From NCBI GenBank assembly GCA_026988015.1, contig JALSMA010000058.1, positions 1-40,582 of the forward strand: a DNA stretch of 40,582 bases, given 5' to 3'. Below are positions 26,304-36,101 of the stretch, one piece after another. The translations under genes and the position numbers were made by a program. The stretch's first letter is position 1; every line of letters begins with the position of its first letter. Source of the DNA: Desulfobulbaceae bacterium (lineage in GTDB: Bacteria > Desulfobacterota > Desulfobulbia > Desulfobulbales > Desulfocapsaceae). Under the pieces are notes generated by a model. The model was not told the DNA's origin, searched no databases, and saw only the letters and a list, made by a program, of their open reading frames with translations.

Positions 26304-27185
26304 ATGCTGAATTCCATAAGGAGACTAACTCCTTTTTTTCTGTTCTTTTTTACCCTCTGTTTTATTGAGGCAGGCATCATGGCAGAGTACTCCGATGCCC
26401 GTTCCCGCGGCGGAGGCCGTTCTTTCCGTTCAACACCAGCAAAAAAAGCTCCTGTAGCCCAAAATCAAAAACCAGGAAACCAGCAGAAGCAGCCCGGAAT
26501 GAGCCGTGGACTGATGGGAGGGCTGCTAGGTGGTGCTATCGGTGGAATGCTGCTTGGCAGTATGTTTGGAATGGGGGGAAGCGGTATGGGCATACTTCCC
26601 TTCCTCCTGCTCGGCGTTGTGGGATACTTTATGTATAGAAGGTTCACAGCCGCCCGCTCTTCCGGCGGGACCTCCCCCGGATATCAACCACCGACTGCAG
26701 GTGGCTTCACACCTGTAGCTGCCGTACCCCAAAAATCCGAGCTGGAAGAAGGTCTGGACCACATCCGTATAGGAGACCCCGACTTTGATACAGATTATTT
26801 TACTCAAGTGGCATCGGATGTATTCTTTAAAGTTCAGGCTGGTTGGATGCGGCGCGACCTGACTTCCTACAAAACACTTCTCGGAGACCAACTTGCAGCT
26901 GAGTACGAAACACAGTTCGCCGAAATGAAGTCGAAGGGTGAGATTAATAAGCTTGAGAATATTTCCATCCGCAAGGTCGAGATTGTTGCTGCAGGTTCTG
27001 AAAACGGTGAAGATTTTGTAACTGTTTTTTTTACTGCCAACCTGCTCGATTATACTGTGGATGACAAAACTGGCGATTTACTCTCAGGCAGCATGACTGA
27101 ACCTGTGAAATTTGCCGAAGAGTGGAGCTGGGCCAGACCCCTGGGTACAGAAGAATGGAAACTGGAGGGAATCAAGGAAGTTTAA
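26304..27185 (+). CDS. Tim44-like domain membrane protein
   Basis: A 293-residue protein. Residues about 8-30 form a signal or anchor helix. A low-complexity basic region follows (SRGGGRSFRSTPAKK). A glycine-rich segment (GLMGGLLGGAIGGMLLGSMFGMGG) leads into a second membrane helix (ILPFLLLGVVGYFMYRRF). Residues about 160-293 form a Tim44-like alpha/beta domain, with FDTDYFTQVASDVFFKVQAGWMRRD and a closing EEWSWARP..EEWKLEGI. Bacterial Tim44-like proteins are common and of unknown function; the fold is cone-shaped and may bind hydrophobic ligands. A TGGAGG ribosome site precedes the ATG. It stands alone, convergent with the lrp-like gene. Confidence 0.85.
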   Translation: MLNSIRRLTPFFLFFFTLCFIEAGIMAEYSDARSRGGGRSFRSTPAKKAPVAQNQKPGNQQKQPGMSRGLMGGLLGGAIGGMLLGSMFGMGGSGMGILPFLLLGVVGYFMYRRFTAARSSGGTSPGYQPPTAGGFTPVAAVPQKSELEEGLDHIRIGDPDFDTDYFTQVASDVFFKVQAGWMRRDLTSYKTLLGDQLAAEYETQFAEMKSKGEINKLENISIRKVEIVAAGSENGEDFVTVFFTANLLDYTVDDKTGDLLSGSMTEPVKFAEEWSWARPLGTEEWKLEGIKEV

Positions 27186-27246
27186 TCAGGCAGATCGGGA
27201 ACACCAGCCACATCTCTTAACCGTGCCCGGTGTTCCCCGGGGAGCC

Positions 27247-27296
27247 TTCAAGCGAGTAATAAACTCCTGCATGCAGAAGTTTATTACTCGCTTGAA
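27247..27296. repeat. Perfect 19-bp inverted repeat over the lrp stop codon
   Basis: Arms are 27247-27265 and 27278-27296, an exact 19-bp match. The 12-base loop holds the palindrome CTGCATGCAG (27267-27276). The right arm encodes the last codons and the stop of the lrp-like gene, so the left arm is an inverted copy of the gene end. There is no clear U tract on either side. It lies between two convergent genes and could act as a bidirectional terminator or mark a small duplication. Confidence 0.75.
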
Positions 27297-27790
27297 CCAT
27301 TCAACAAAACATTTATTGGCAACCTTGATGAACTTTTCACCTCTCTCAGAGAAAGGCTCGACTTGATAGAATTAACGCCCGGTAATTTCCGTAGTGTATT
27401 CCTTAGAAATTTCTCATAGGAGGTAAGATTCTCTGCAACAACCAGCAGAAAATAATCCGCCTCACCAGTAACATTGTGGCAGGAGAGTATCTCTGGAATC
27501 TCCTGAATTTTCTTTTCAAACTGAAATGGCAAATCATCAGTATGATTTGAAAAGCATATCTGCACTAAAGCCAGTACCTCAAAACCCAAAAGCTCACGAT
27601 TGAGATTGGCTTGATAGCCAACAATGAGACCTTTCTCTTCCAGACGTTTCCGTCTTCTCCAGCAAGGTGTTTCGCTCATTGCAAGTTTCTCGGCTACTTT
27701 GGCATTGGGTATCTGTCCATCATCCTGCACCAACTTAAGTAAGAACAGATCAGTGCTGTCTACCGACAAATTGGGGTGATTTTCCTTCAA
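27284..27790 (-). CDS. Lrp/AsnC family transcriptional regulator
   Basis: A 168-residue protein. The HTH lies at about 10-60 (DLFLLKLVQDDGQIPNAKVAEKLAMSETPCWRRRKRLEEKG) and the RAM ligand-binding domain follows (GFEVLALVQICF, then CHNVTGEADYFLLVVAENL). The start is a TTG at 27788-27790 with a full AGGAGG five bases upstream. It is divergent from the LysE-type exporter across 123 bases, the classic pairing of an amino-acid-sensing regulator with the exporter it controls. The last codons and stop form one arm of the inverted repeat at 27247-27296. Confidence 0.93.
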   Translation of the reverse strand: MKENHPNLSVDSTDLFLLKLVQDDGQIPNAKVAEKLAMSETPCWRRRKRLEEKGLIVGYQANLNRELLGFEVLALVQICFSNHTDDLPFQFEKKIQEIPEILSCHNVTGEADYFLLVVAENLTSYEKFLRNTLRKLPGVNSIKSSLSLREVKSSSRLPINVLLNGSSE

Positions 27791-27913
27791 ACTGGCCTCC
27801 TGTTAATAGAATTTTGCTAAATCTACCGTAATCCTTCGTTCAAAAGCAAGGAAATTTCAGAACAACTTTGATATTTTTACGGTGACAAAATTGCAAATAT
27901 AAGGAGCCCATGG

Positions 27914-28552
27914 ATGATTGAACCAACTCTGTTATCATTATACATCACTGCACTGATTGCAGTTTACATATCACCTGGTCCAGACATGGCTCTAGTCATG
28001 GCAATATCAGCTGGTAAGGGGAGAAGCGCGGGCCTGAACACTGCATCTGGTATAGCTGCGGCACGGGCACTCCACGTTCTAGGGTCCGGTCTTGGGTTGG
28101 CTGCACTCATTATGGCACACCCATATCTTGAAAACTTTATTCGTGTTGTTGGGGCTATTTTTTTACTGTACTGGGGCTGGAAAATATTTCAAACGCCGTT
28201 AAGAATGGATCAGACAAGTAAAGCGATTTCTAATGTGAAATCTAATATTTCACGTGGGTTTATCACCAATTTATTAAACCCTAAAGCGTTGATATTTTGC
28301 AGCATGCTACTACCTCAATTTATCTCATCAGGAGAAAATCCGCTGCCACAGTTCATCATACTTGGTGGAATATTAGTCTGTGTAGGACTTATTTTCGATA
28401 TCTCGTATGTTTTTCTTGCCGATGGTATGGCACAGCGCATGGGAAACAAAATATGCGAAAGAACACAGTCTCTATTTTACCTGGAAAAAATTCGTAATTG
28501 GCTTATGGTTTTTGTGTTCGGGGGAATGGCAATTCGATTGTTACTAGGATAG
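27914..28552 (+). CDS. LysE/RhtB family amino-acid exporter
   Basis: A 212-residue inner-membrane protein with six hydrophobic segments. The family N terminus AVYISPGPDMALVM is clear, followed by G-rich turns (GIAAARALHVLGSGLGLAAL), VGAIFLLYWGWKIF and GFITNLLNPKALIF. It exports an amino acid or related metabolite using the proton gradient. An AAGGAG site precedes the ATG at 27914; an ATG four bases earlier is out of frame and stops at once. It is probably regulated by the divergent Lrp-type protein. The substrate cannot be told from sequence. Confidence 0.92.
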   Translation: MIEPTLLSLYITALIAVYISPGPDMALVMAISAGKGRSAGLNTASGIAAARALHVLGSGLGLAALIMAHPYLENFIRVVGAIFLLYWGWKIFQTPLRMDQTSKAISNVKSNISRGFITNLLNPKALIFCSMLLPQFISSGENPLPQFIILGGILVCVGLIFDISYVFLADGMAQRMGNKICERTQSLFYLEKIRNWLMVFVFGGMAIRLLLG

Positions 28553-28688
28553 CAAGGCAGAAGGTTATTGACCAATCTCAATCTACAAAAGTTGAAACAT
28601 TAGTATTAACCTTCCACCTGAACACAGGTGATAAAGAAAATATTGGATCACACTCTATTTATGCTGCATAATTACCTGTCCCATCTTT

Positions 28689-29864
28689 CTATTCCTTCTT
28701 CCCGCAAATCAACGAACGAAACCGCTCAAACAGGTAAAAGGGATCATGGGGGCCGGGACAGGCTTCCGGGTGGTATTGCACAGAGAACAAAGGTTCACTG
28801 CGATGACTGATTCCTTCCACGGTCTGATCGTTGAGGTTCATATGAGTAATGTCGATTCTGTTTGGAGAAAGGGAGTCACGCTCAAGAGCAAAGTTATGAT
28901 TCTGTGAGGTAATTTCAACCCTGCCGGTGAGCAGATTTTTAACTGGATGATTACAGCCGTGATGACCGAACTTCAGGCGACTGGTTCTCCCTCCCAGCGC
29001 AAGACCGAGGATCTGGTGGCCGAGACAGATCCCCATAAGCGGTACTTTGCCGATCAATTCTCCTGCTGCAGTTATGGCATAGGTTACTGCAGCAGGGTCT
29101 GCAGGGCCATTTGAGAAAAAGACACCATCGGGTTTCATGGCAAGGACATCCCGGGCTGACGTCCGGGCAGGAACAAGGGTGACGTCCATACCGGAGAGAC
29201 GCAGGCTGCGCAGGATATTCCACTTTATACCGAAATCATAGGCAACGACATGCAGATCAGCAGGAGGCAGGCTTTCCGTAATGCCCCAGGAACGACTGAT
29301 GGATTCATCTGCGTCCCACTGCTGTATCTTGTCACAGCTGACCCGGGATGCATAGTCTTGATTATCAAGCCCCGCCCACTTGCGGGCAAGTGTTACGGCC
29401 TCTTCTTCTGTTATGATTCCTGACACTGCCAGGCAGCCCTTCAGGGTGCCTTTGTCCCGCAATCTGATAGTCAAAGCTCTGGTATCGATGCCGCTGATGG
29501 CCGGAACTTCACAGCGAAAAAGCCATGCGGTTAGGGATTCCTCTGCCCGCCAGTTGCTGGGTTCATTGCAGTCATGAACAATCAGACCGCGAGCAAACAT
29601 TCCTCTTGATTCCATATCAGATGGATTTACCCCGGTGTTGCCAATTTCAGGATAGGTCAACGAAACCAACTGACCGCTGTAAGAGGGATCGGAAAGTATT
29701 TCCTGATATCCTGTCATACCGGTGTTAAACACTACCTCGCCAACCGTATCACGGGCAAAACCTACTGAATATCCGTGATATATGGAGCCATCTTCAAGGG
29801 CAAGAAAAGCCTTTTTTTCCCTTTTTGCTGCCCAGTTCCAGGATTGTGATTGTTGTTCTTTCAT
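28689..29864 (-). CDS. carA: Carbamoyl-phosphate synthase, small (glutaminase) subunit
   Basis: A 391-residue protein. The N-terminal CarA domain starts after about 18 extra residues ([17 protein letters not shown]). The class I glutamine amidotransferase domain has FFSNGPADP (249-257), nucleophile elbow GICLGHQ with Cys280, and [12 protein letters not shown] with His365 and Glu367. It hydrolyses glutamine and channels ammonia to CarB. The start ATG overlaps the carB stop (ATGA), so it is translationally coupled. The order carB-carA is the reverse of the usual bacterial operon. Confidence 0.97.
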   Translation of the reverse strand: MKEQQSQSWNWAAKREKKAFLALEDGSIYHGYSVGFARDTVGEVVFNTGMTGYQEILSDPSYSGQLVSLTYPEIGNTGVNPSDMESRGMFARGLIVHDCNEPSNWRAEESLTAWLFRCEVPAISGIDTRALTIRLRDKGTLKGCLAVSGIITEEEAVTLARKWAGLDNQDYASRVSCDKIQQWDADESISRSWGITESLPPADLHVVAYDFGIKWNILRSLRLSGMDVTLVPARTSARDVLAMKPDGVFFSNGPADPAAVTYAITAAGELIGKVPLMGICLGHQILGLALGGRTSRLKFGHHGCNHPVKNLLTGRVEITSQNHNFALERDSLSPNRIDITHMNLNDQTVEGISHRSEPLFSVQYHPEACPGPHDPFYLFERFRSLICGKKE

Positions 29865-32800
29865 GCTGTTGTCCCTCCCGGCAAATTAACCTGTGGTGCA
29901 TCAGTGTGATACTCCTGCAGACTGCAGACCGTAAGACGTTTCTTTTTCAAGGTTTCCAGGCCATTGACCGCAGCCTGCAATCCACTTAAAGTTGTGGTGA
30001 TTGGCAGCCCCCGCATAATTGCCCTGCTGCGCATTTTTACGCCGTCAATCCGGGTTGTGGTGGTACCGGTTGGAATATTAATCAGCCAGTCCACCTGCTG
30101 CTCTTCAACAAGATCCAGTATATTGGGACTGCCGTCTGCAATTTTAGCCACAGAAAGGCTTGGAATGGAGTGGTCAGCAAGAATACTGCTGGTACCGCTG
30201 GTGGCAAAAATGGAAAAACCCAGGGCAAACAACCTGCCGGCCAGGGGAAGCATGGCCGCCTTGTCCCGGTTACGGATACTTAAAAAGATATTGCCGCTGC
30301 GGGGAATACTGTTTCCGGCAGCCAGCTGACTCTTATGAAAAGCAAGATCCATGGAAGGGTCAATACCCATAACCTCACCGGTGGACTTCATTTCCGGGCT
30401 GAGCTGCACATCAATCCCAGGGAAACGGCTGAACGGAAAAACCGCCTCTTTGACACTGCAATGAGCCGGAATAACCTCTTCAGTAAACCCAAGTTCATCA
30501 AGGCTATGGCCAGCCATAACCAAGGCAGCAAGTTTTGCAAGAGGCACACCAATGGCCTTGCTAACAAAGGGCACTGTTCGCGAGGCGCGTGGATTGACTT
30601 CAAGCACATACACCTCTCCGTTATGGACAGCAAACTGGATATTCATTAGTCCGCACACCCGAAGGCCCCTTGCCAGTGCATGGGCATGACTCCTTATGGT
30701 TTCCGCCACTGACGGGGAAAGACTTACCGCAGGGATCATGCAGGCCGAATCCCCGGAATGTGCTCCTGCATGCTCAATATGCTCCATGACCGCAGCAACA
30801 ACTGTTGTTGTACCATCCGAGATGCAGTCCACATCAACCTCCACCGCACCATCAAGGTAGCGGTCAATCAGCACCGGCCTGTCTGTGGAGACCTCAACTG
30901 CCTCTGCCATATATGTAGAAAGCATCTCTTCATCATGGACAACCATCATGGCACGTCCGCCCAGTACAAAAGAGGGGCGCATCAGCACCGGAAACCCAAT
31001 CCCAGCCGCGATTGTTCCAGCCTCGCTGGCGGTGGATGCCATACCGTTTTCAGGCTGGAGAATACCAAGCTTTTCCACCAGCTTACTGAAAAAATCACGA
31101 TCTTCAGCGGCTTCAATGTCAGCAGGGCTGGTGCCGATGATGGTCACACCGTTTTCTTCAAGATCACGGGCAAGATTCAACGGAGTCTGGCCGCCAAACT
31201 GGACAATGACACCATCACATTTTTCGTTCCAGTAAATATGCAGAATATCTTCCAGGGTAAGGGGCTCAAAATAGAGACGGTCACTGGTATCGTAATCAGT
31301 ACTCACTGTTTCCGGGTTTGAATTAACCATGATGGTTTCAAAATCTGCCCCCTGCAGGGCGTATGAACCGTGGACACAGCAATAATCAAACTCAATCCCC
31401 TGACCAATCCGGTTTGGACCGCCACCAATGATCATGATCTTTTTTCTTTCCGTTGCTATGCTTTCATTAACCTCGCCATAGTTTGAATAAAAATAGGGGG
31501 TATGGGCTGCAAACTCCGCCGCACAGGTATCCACTTGTGAGAAAACCGGCAGGAGTCCGCACCCCATCCTGGCCCGCCGAACCTTCTCTTCAGTATCCTG
31601 TAACAGGTGCGCAATCTGACGATCTGAATAACCAAATTCCTTAGCCTGTCTGAACAGCGGCAGATCCTGAGCAAGCGCGCTCAGCGAGCCGACGCTCCTG
31701 ATCTCTTCTTCATAGGCGGCAAGCTCAGCAAGATGACCAAGAAACCAAGGGTCAACACGGCAAAGATCGTGGACTTTTTCCATACTCCAGCCCCTTCTAA
31801 AGGCAGCCCGTATCAGAAAAATCCGATCCGGCTTTGCAATAAGAAGACGGTTTTCCAGTTCTTCATCAGGTAAGAGTCCCAAAGCCGCATCTTTACCATC
31901 GGCACCAAATCCGGCCCTACCGGTTTCAAGTGAACGCAGTGCCTTCTGCAAAGACTGCTTAAAGGTTTTGCCAATACTCATGGCCTCTCCCACAGACTTC
32001 ATCTGCGTGCCCAGGGTGTCATCGGCCTCTGGAAATTTTTCAAAGGTAAAGCGTGGAATCTTGGTTACCACATAATCGAGCGTCGGTTCAAAACAGGCAG
32101 GCGTTTCCCGGGTAATATCATTGCGCAGTTCATCAAGCGTATAGCCTATGGCAAGTTTGGCCGCAATTTTAGCGATGGGAAACCCGGTGGCTTTGGAGGC
32201 CAGGGCACTTGAACGGGAGACCCGGGGGTTCATTTCAATGATAACCATCCGGCCGTTTTCTGGATTTAAGGCAAACTGGACGTTGGAACCTCCAGTCTCC
32301 ACCCCTATTTCACGCATCACCGCAAGAGATGCATCTCGCATGATCTGATATTCACGGTCAGTGAGGGTCTGCACAGGGGCCACGGTGATGGAATCTCCAG
32401 TATGAACACCCATGGGATCAAGGTTTTCAATGGAGCAGACAACCATGCAGTTATCCTTTACATCCCGCATCACTTCCAGTTCAAACTCTTTCCAACCCTG
32501 GATAGACTCCTCAACGAGTACCTCTGAGGTCGGGCTGTAAAAAAGTCCCCGGGTAACAATTTCTTCGAAGTCCTGCTCATTGTATGCAATTCCTCCACCG
32601 GTACCGCCAAGGGTAAATCCGGGCCTGATCACCAAGGGCCAGACATCCAGTTCCTCCTTGATTTTTACTGCCTCTTCAAAGGTATGTGCAGTACCGCTGC
32701 GTGGCAGATCAAGCCCGATGTTAGCCATGGCCTCCTTAAACAGCTGCCTGTCTTCCGCCTTGCGGATGGAATGAGCATTGGCCCCCAACAGCTCGACATC

Positions 32801-33133
32801 ATGCTGCTTCAGCACACCTTTGTCAGACAGGTCCAGAGCAAGATTCAGGGCGGTTTGCCCACCAAGAGTCGGAAGTAGAGCATCGGGGTGTTCTCTTGCG
32901 ATGATGGCCTCAAGGATATCGGGCGCAAGCGGTTCAATATAGGTACGATGGGCAAATTCCGGGTCTGTCATGATGGTGGCTGGATTGGAGTTGACCAGTA
33001 TCACTTCATAACCCTCTTCCTTCAGGGCTTTACAGGCCTGTACCCCGGAGTAATCAAACTCGCAGGCCTGACCGATAACAATGGGCCCGGATCCGATGAG
33101 CATGATTTTCTGTATGTCTGTGCGTCTTGGCAT
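29861..33133 (-). CDS. carB: Carbamoyl-phosphate synthase, large subunit
   Basis: A 1090-residue protein with two homologous ATP-grasp halves: the first starts [20 protein letters not shown], the second [19 protein letters not shown]. Each half has the FxLGGxG or related loop ([28 protein letters not shown]) and an [16 protein letters not shown] metal motif. The C-terminal MGS-like allosteric domain has [10 protein letters not shown] and [10 protein letters not shown]. With CarA it makes carbamoyl phosphate for pyrimidines and arginine. The ATG has only a weak ribosome site (ACGAGAT). Transcription must pass a strong U10 hairpin 66 bases upstream, so attenuation is likely. Confidence 0.98.
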   Translation of the reverse strand: MPRRTDIQKIMLIGSGPIVIGQACEFDYSGVQACKALKEEGYEVILVNSNPATIMTDPEFAHRTYIEPLAPDILEAIIAREHPDALLPTLGGQTALNLALDLSDKGVLKQHDVELLGANAHSIRKAEDRQLFKEAMANIGLDLPRSGTAHTFEEAVKIKEELDVWPLVIRPGFTLGGTGGGIAYNEQDFEEIVTRGLFYSPTSEVLVEESIQGWKEFELEVMRDVKDNCMVVCSIENLDPMGVHTGDSITVAPVQTLTDREYQIMRDASLAVMREIGVETGGSNVQFALNPENGRMVIIEMNPRVSRSSALASKATGFPIAKIAAKLAIGYTLDELRNDITRETPACFEPTLDYVVTKIPRFTFEKFPEADDTLGTQMKSVGEAMSIGKTFKQSLQKALRSLETGRAGFGADGKDAALGLLPDEELENRLLIAKPDRIFLIRAAFRRGWSMEKVHDLCRVDPWFLGHLAELAAYEEEIRSVGSLSALAQDLPLFRQAKEFGYSDRQIAHLLQDTEEKVRRARMGCGLLPVFSQVDTCAAEFAAHTPYFYSNYGEVNESIATERKKIMIIGGGPNRIGQGIEFDYCCVHGSYALQGADFETIMVNSNPETVSTDYDTSDRLYFEPLTLEDILHIYWNEKCDGVIVQFGGQTPLNLARDLEENGVTIIGTSPADIEAAEDRDFFSKLVEKLGILQPENGMASTASEAGTIAAGIGFPVLMRPSFVLGGRAMMVVHDEEMLSTYMAEAVEVSTDRPVLIDRYLDGAVEVDVDCISDGTTTVVAAVMEHIEHAGAHSGDSACMIPAVSLSPSVAETIRSHAHALARGLRVCGLMNIQFAVHNGEVYVLEVNPRASRTVPFVSKAIGVPLAKLAALVMAGHSLDELGFTEEVIPAHCSVKEAVFPFSRFPGIDVQLSPEMKSTGEVMGIDPSMDLAFHKSQLAAGNSIPRSGNIFLSIRNRDKAAMLPLAGRLFALGFSIFATSGTSSILADHSIPSLSVAKIADGSPNILDLVEEQQVDWLINIPTGTTTTRIDGVKMRSRAIMRGLPITTTLSGLQAAVNGLETLKKKRLTVCSLQEYHTDAPQVNLPGGTTA

Positions 33134-33198
33134 TTTCTATCTCGTCTACCCGCTGATTTGAACGATCACCCACCAGAATATTGTCCCATAAAAAAAAC

Positions 33199-33249
33199 AA
33201 AAAAAAAAGGCCGAAGACCGCTTGAGTAACACAGCGATACTTCGACCTT
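33199..33249 (-). terminator. Leader terminator hairpin upstream of carB
   Basis: Arms 33207-33216 and 33240-33249 pair on the minus-strand RNA (AAGGUCGAAG with CUUCGGCCUU, one U-G), with an inner CGCT/AGCG stem, and are followed by U10 (33208-33199). On the plus strand the same position is a C-A mismatch, so the element is built for minus-strand transcription. It lies 66 bases before carB and resembles the hairpin at 25653-25704. Confidence 0.78.
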
Positions 33250-33640
33250 CTATTCCAGGGGAACGCTCCCTAAAGAGCCTGTCTGGACGTGGTGTCGTCT
33301 TTATATTTCTGGTGAAAAAAATCCGCTTGGGACTATTCCTGCCGGAACCGCATTACATTCCCCTCAGGTCTCCACCAATGTACCATTCACAGACAGCACT
33401 ATATATGGAGATATGAAAATGTCAATCTAATCTTATTCCTGATACCTCAGTCCATGAACATTCAATGGTGATATTTGTAACCAAAGTTACTCCCAGTAAC
33501 CCCCCACAAAGTAGGGCCATTCGGTTTTTATGAAAAGAAGCATTTGTATTTTCAATTAGTCACAAATGGTAATTTGTATTAGTCTTACTTGACCCGATGG
33601 AATTAATAACCCTCAATATAAGCAATAAAAGGATAGACTC
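33250..33640. other. Intergenic region between carB and ccsB
   Basis: It contains the presumed promoter and leader start for carBA on the minus strand and the promoter of ccsB on the plus strand. A 17-codon minus-strand frame (MVHWWRP...) lies in the leader, but it has no convincing ribosome site or codon run typical of leader peptides. Nothing else was recognised. Confidence 0.4.
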
Positions 33641-34474
33641 ATGGATAGCTCCACGCTTCTCGGTATCACCACATTTGCATACCTGCTGGCTGCAATCATT
33701 TATATCGGCCTCTTTGTTTTTCGACAGGAAAAATTTGGCTCCGTGGCCACCACGGTAACTGCTCTTGCTCTTTTGATCAACACAGCAGGTATTGGCTTGA
33801 GATGGATTGAATCGCATCAGATGGGTATTGGCTATGCCCCTTTGTCAAATATGTATGAATCACTGGTTTTCTTCTCTTGGTCCATTGCTGTCTTCTACCT
33901 GGGTCTCGAGCATAAATACAAGAATCGTTTTCTTGGCGCCTTCGCCATGCCTTTTGCAGCAGCGGCAATGCTCCTGGCTGAGATGAAAAACCCCGAAATC
34001 AGACCCCTTGTGCCTGCCCTGCAAAGCAACTGGCTCATTGCCCATGTGGTCACCTGTTTTATTGGTTACGCCGCCTTTGCAGTGGCTTCCGGTTTTGGTT
34101 TGGTTTACCTGCTGAAAGACGGGAAAAAAGCCAGGGGTACGGAAGGGAGGTTTCTGTCACAATTACCTTCTCTGAGAACACTTGACGATATCATGCACAA
34201 GACCCTGATAATCGGATTTCTCTGGTTGACTGCGGGAATCATAACTGGTGCCATTTGGGCAAACTCTGCCTGGGGAACTTATTGGAGCTGGGATCCCAAA
34301 GAGACCTGGTCCCTTATAACCTGGTTTGTCTATGCCACAGCCTTACATGCCAGATTTACCAGAGGCTGGGGAGGATCCAGAATTGCCTGGTTTGCCATCG
34401 TAGGATTTGTTTCGGTAATGTTTACCTATTACGGGGTCAATTACCTCCTGTCGGGCCTGCACAGTTACGGATGA
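33641..34474 (+). CDS. ccsB: Cytochrome c biogenesis protein CcsB/CcsA (system II heme handling)
   Basis: A 277-residue inner-membrane protein with about eight hydrophobic helices. The heme-handling WWD-type motif is WGTYWSWDPKETWSLITWFVY at about 220-240, and a conserved His is near the end (ALHARF). PLSNMYESLVFFSW at about 68 is also typical of CcsA. In system II it moves heme to the outside and attaches it to CxxCH motifs of apocytochromes with its partner Ccs1/ResB, which is not in this window. It lies 81 bases before the octaheme cytochrome on the same strand, so the two are probably co-expressed. Confidence 0.93.
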   Translation: MDSSTLLGITTFAYLLAAIIYIGLFVFRQEKFGSVATTVTALALLINTAGIGLRWIESHQMGIGYAPLSNMYESLVFFSWSIAVFYLGLEHKYKNRFLGAFAMPFAAAAMLLAEMKNPEIRPLVPALQSNWLIAHVVTCFIGYAAFAVASGFGLVYLLKDGKKARGTEGRFLSQLPSLRTLDDIMHKTLIIGFLWLTAGIITGAIWANSAWGTYWSWDPKETWSLITWFVYATALHARFTRGWGGSRIAWFAIVGFVSVMFTYYGVNYLLSGLHSYG

Positions 34475-34555
34475 AACGTTTAGTTATAGCGACATGGCTA
34501 CTTTTAAATTCGCGTTTCCATGTGGCGCTGAAGTACATTTTAACAAGGGGAGAAA

Positions 34556-35863
34556 ATGATGAAAAAAGCATTATGGAAAAACGGTTTTCTGCTGATCATT
34601 CCAACTGTCCTTCTATTGGGATTTGCAGCGACACCACTGTGGGCCGCCGATGCTGCTACATGTGTCAGTTGTCATGAAAGAAGTACACCTGGCCAGGTAA
34701 AAGACTGGAGGGTCAGCAGACACGCTGAAGAAGATATCGGCTGTGCTGATTGTCATGGCGACAAACATATGACAGCCAAGGATGCTAAACTCGCCCAAAT
34801 GCCAGATGAGCACGTCTGCAAAGAATGCCATGAAGAACAGTTTGAATCATTTGCCAAAGGAAAGCATAATTTTGGCTGAAAATCTCTTAATGCCATGCCA
34901 ATCACCCACGTGGAGCCTGACAAACTGATGGAAGGTTGACGTGGTTGCGGTGGCTGTCATAATATGGGGATTAAGAGCGAAGAGGAGAAAAAAGATCAAC
35001 TGGCAAAAGGATACCGTTATCAAACCAATTCCTGTGATGAGTGCCATACCCGGCATAGCTTTTCAAAAAAAGAAGCTCAGGATCCGCGGGCTTGTCAACA
35101 GTGCCATATGGGCTATGACCACCCGCAGTGGGAAATGTGGAGCAGCTCCAAACACGGAACCCGCTGGTTTACCAAAGAAGCTGGTCGTCTGCCAGAAGAC
35201 GCTGCAGCACCAACCTGTCAGACCTGTCACCTTCCCAATGGTACCCATGAAAACCGCACAGCTTGGGGATTTCTTGGTGTACGCCTGCCACTTCCCGAAG
35301 ATAAACAGTGGGCCGCAGACCGGGTTACCATTCTCAAGGCTTTGGGAGTGTTGCATCCTGAGACCGGTGAACCGACTGACCGCCTGGAGCTGATAACCTC
35401 AGTGGACATGGTTCGGACAACCCAGGAAGCCTGGCAGGTCGAGCGTGACAAAATGATAAATACCTGTAGTCAATGTCATTCGAAATCCTATGCCACGACC
35501 CAGCTTGAATTGGGCGACTCAATGCTTCAAAAAGCTGACAGAGTCATGGCACAGGCCATTGAGATTGTTGCGGATCTCTACAAAGATGGAATCATCAAGA
35601 AACCAGAAGCCTACGCCTTTGCCTACCCTGATTTCCTCTATTTCATGCAGACTGGTGGCGGTGACATGGAGAATCTGTCAAGTATCGACCAGACCCTTTT
35701 CGAGCTGTATATGAAGCATCGGATGCGGACTTATCAGGGACAATTTCATGTCAATCCGGACTATGCCTACTGGTATGGTTGGGCCATGATGACCCAGGGG
35801 CTTGGCAAAATCCAGGCCGAGGCCAAAAAGCTCCGTACTTTGCATGAACTAAAGAAAAAATAG
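34556..35863 (+). CDS. Octaheme cytochrome c, HAO-related, with two in-frame TGA codons
   Basis: Read straight through, this is a 435-codon frame interrupted only by TGA at codon 108 (34877-34879) and codon 128 (34937-34939). Residues 1-31 form a signal peptide ending LWAAD. Eight CxxCH motifs are present: CVSCH, CADCH, CKECH, then after the TGA codons CGGCH, CDECH, CQQCH, CQTCH and CSQCH. The fourth lies between the second TGA and the first downstream ATG (34964), so restart there would lose it. The later part (CQTCHLPNGTH, AWGFLGVRLPLPED, QWAADR, KHRMRTYQGQFHVNPDYAYWYGW) matches, as I recall, reductive hydroxylamine-oxidoreductase-like octaheme cytochromes, thought to act on nitrite or hydroxylamine in the periplasm. 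TGA could mean selenocysteine, or these are nonsense mutations. TGA is a normal stop in neighbours (ccsB, carB, nrdD). Confidence 0.8.
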
Positions 35864-35893
35864 TTTTTAGATCGTGGTTACTTTGCAAATCAA

Positions 35894-35925
35894 ATGGAGA
35901 CACCTGGACGGTGTCTCCATTTTTA
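35894..35925 (+). terminator. Intrinsic terminator after the octaheme cytochrome gene
   Basis: ATGGAGACACC (35894-35904) pairs perfectly with GGTGTCTCCAT (35910-35920), with a 5-base loop and a T6 run overlapping the stem end. It lies 30 bases after the TAG stop at 35863, as expected for the end of a ccsB-cytochrome transcription unit. Confidence 0.92.
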
Positions 35926-36101
35926 TTCTCCCCCCACCCTCCGACCTCCCAAAAGAGGGGTCAAGTCCTGAGAAACTAATAGATAAAGCAACATTTTTTC
36001 TGTAAATTCGTTTTCCTTTCGGCCTTTTTTTTGCTGTAGCGAGTAGCGCTGTCAGCCAAAAACGTCAAGACCAAGCCCTGCGGGTGCTCCGGCAAAAGAG
36101 C

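Noticed and set aside
33320-33420. A leader peptide for carB attenuation (17-codon minus-strand frame)
   Set aside because: It has three Arg but no clear run of regulatory codons and no good ribosome site; too weak to call.
34877-34939. A genome-wide code change with TGA as Trp
   Set aside because: Neighbouring genes (ccsB, carB, nrdD, nrdG) end at TGA in the expected place, so TGA works as stop here.
34964-35863. A separate pentaheme or tetraheme cytochrome gene starting at ATG 34964
   Set aside because: It has no signal peptide, which a periplasmic c-type cytochrome needs, no clear ribosome site, and it would cut off the CGGCH motif just upstream that is in the same frame as the preceding ORF.
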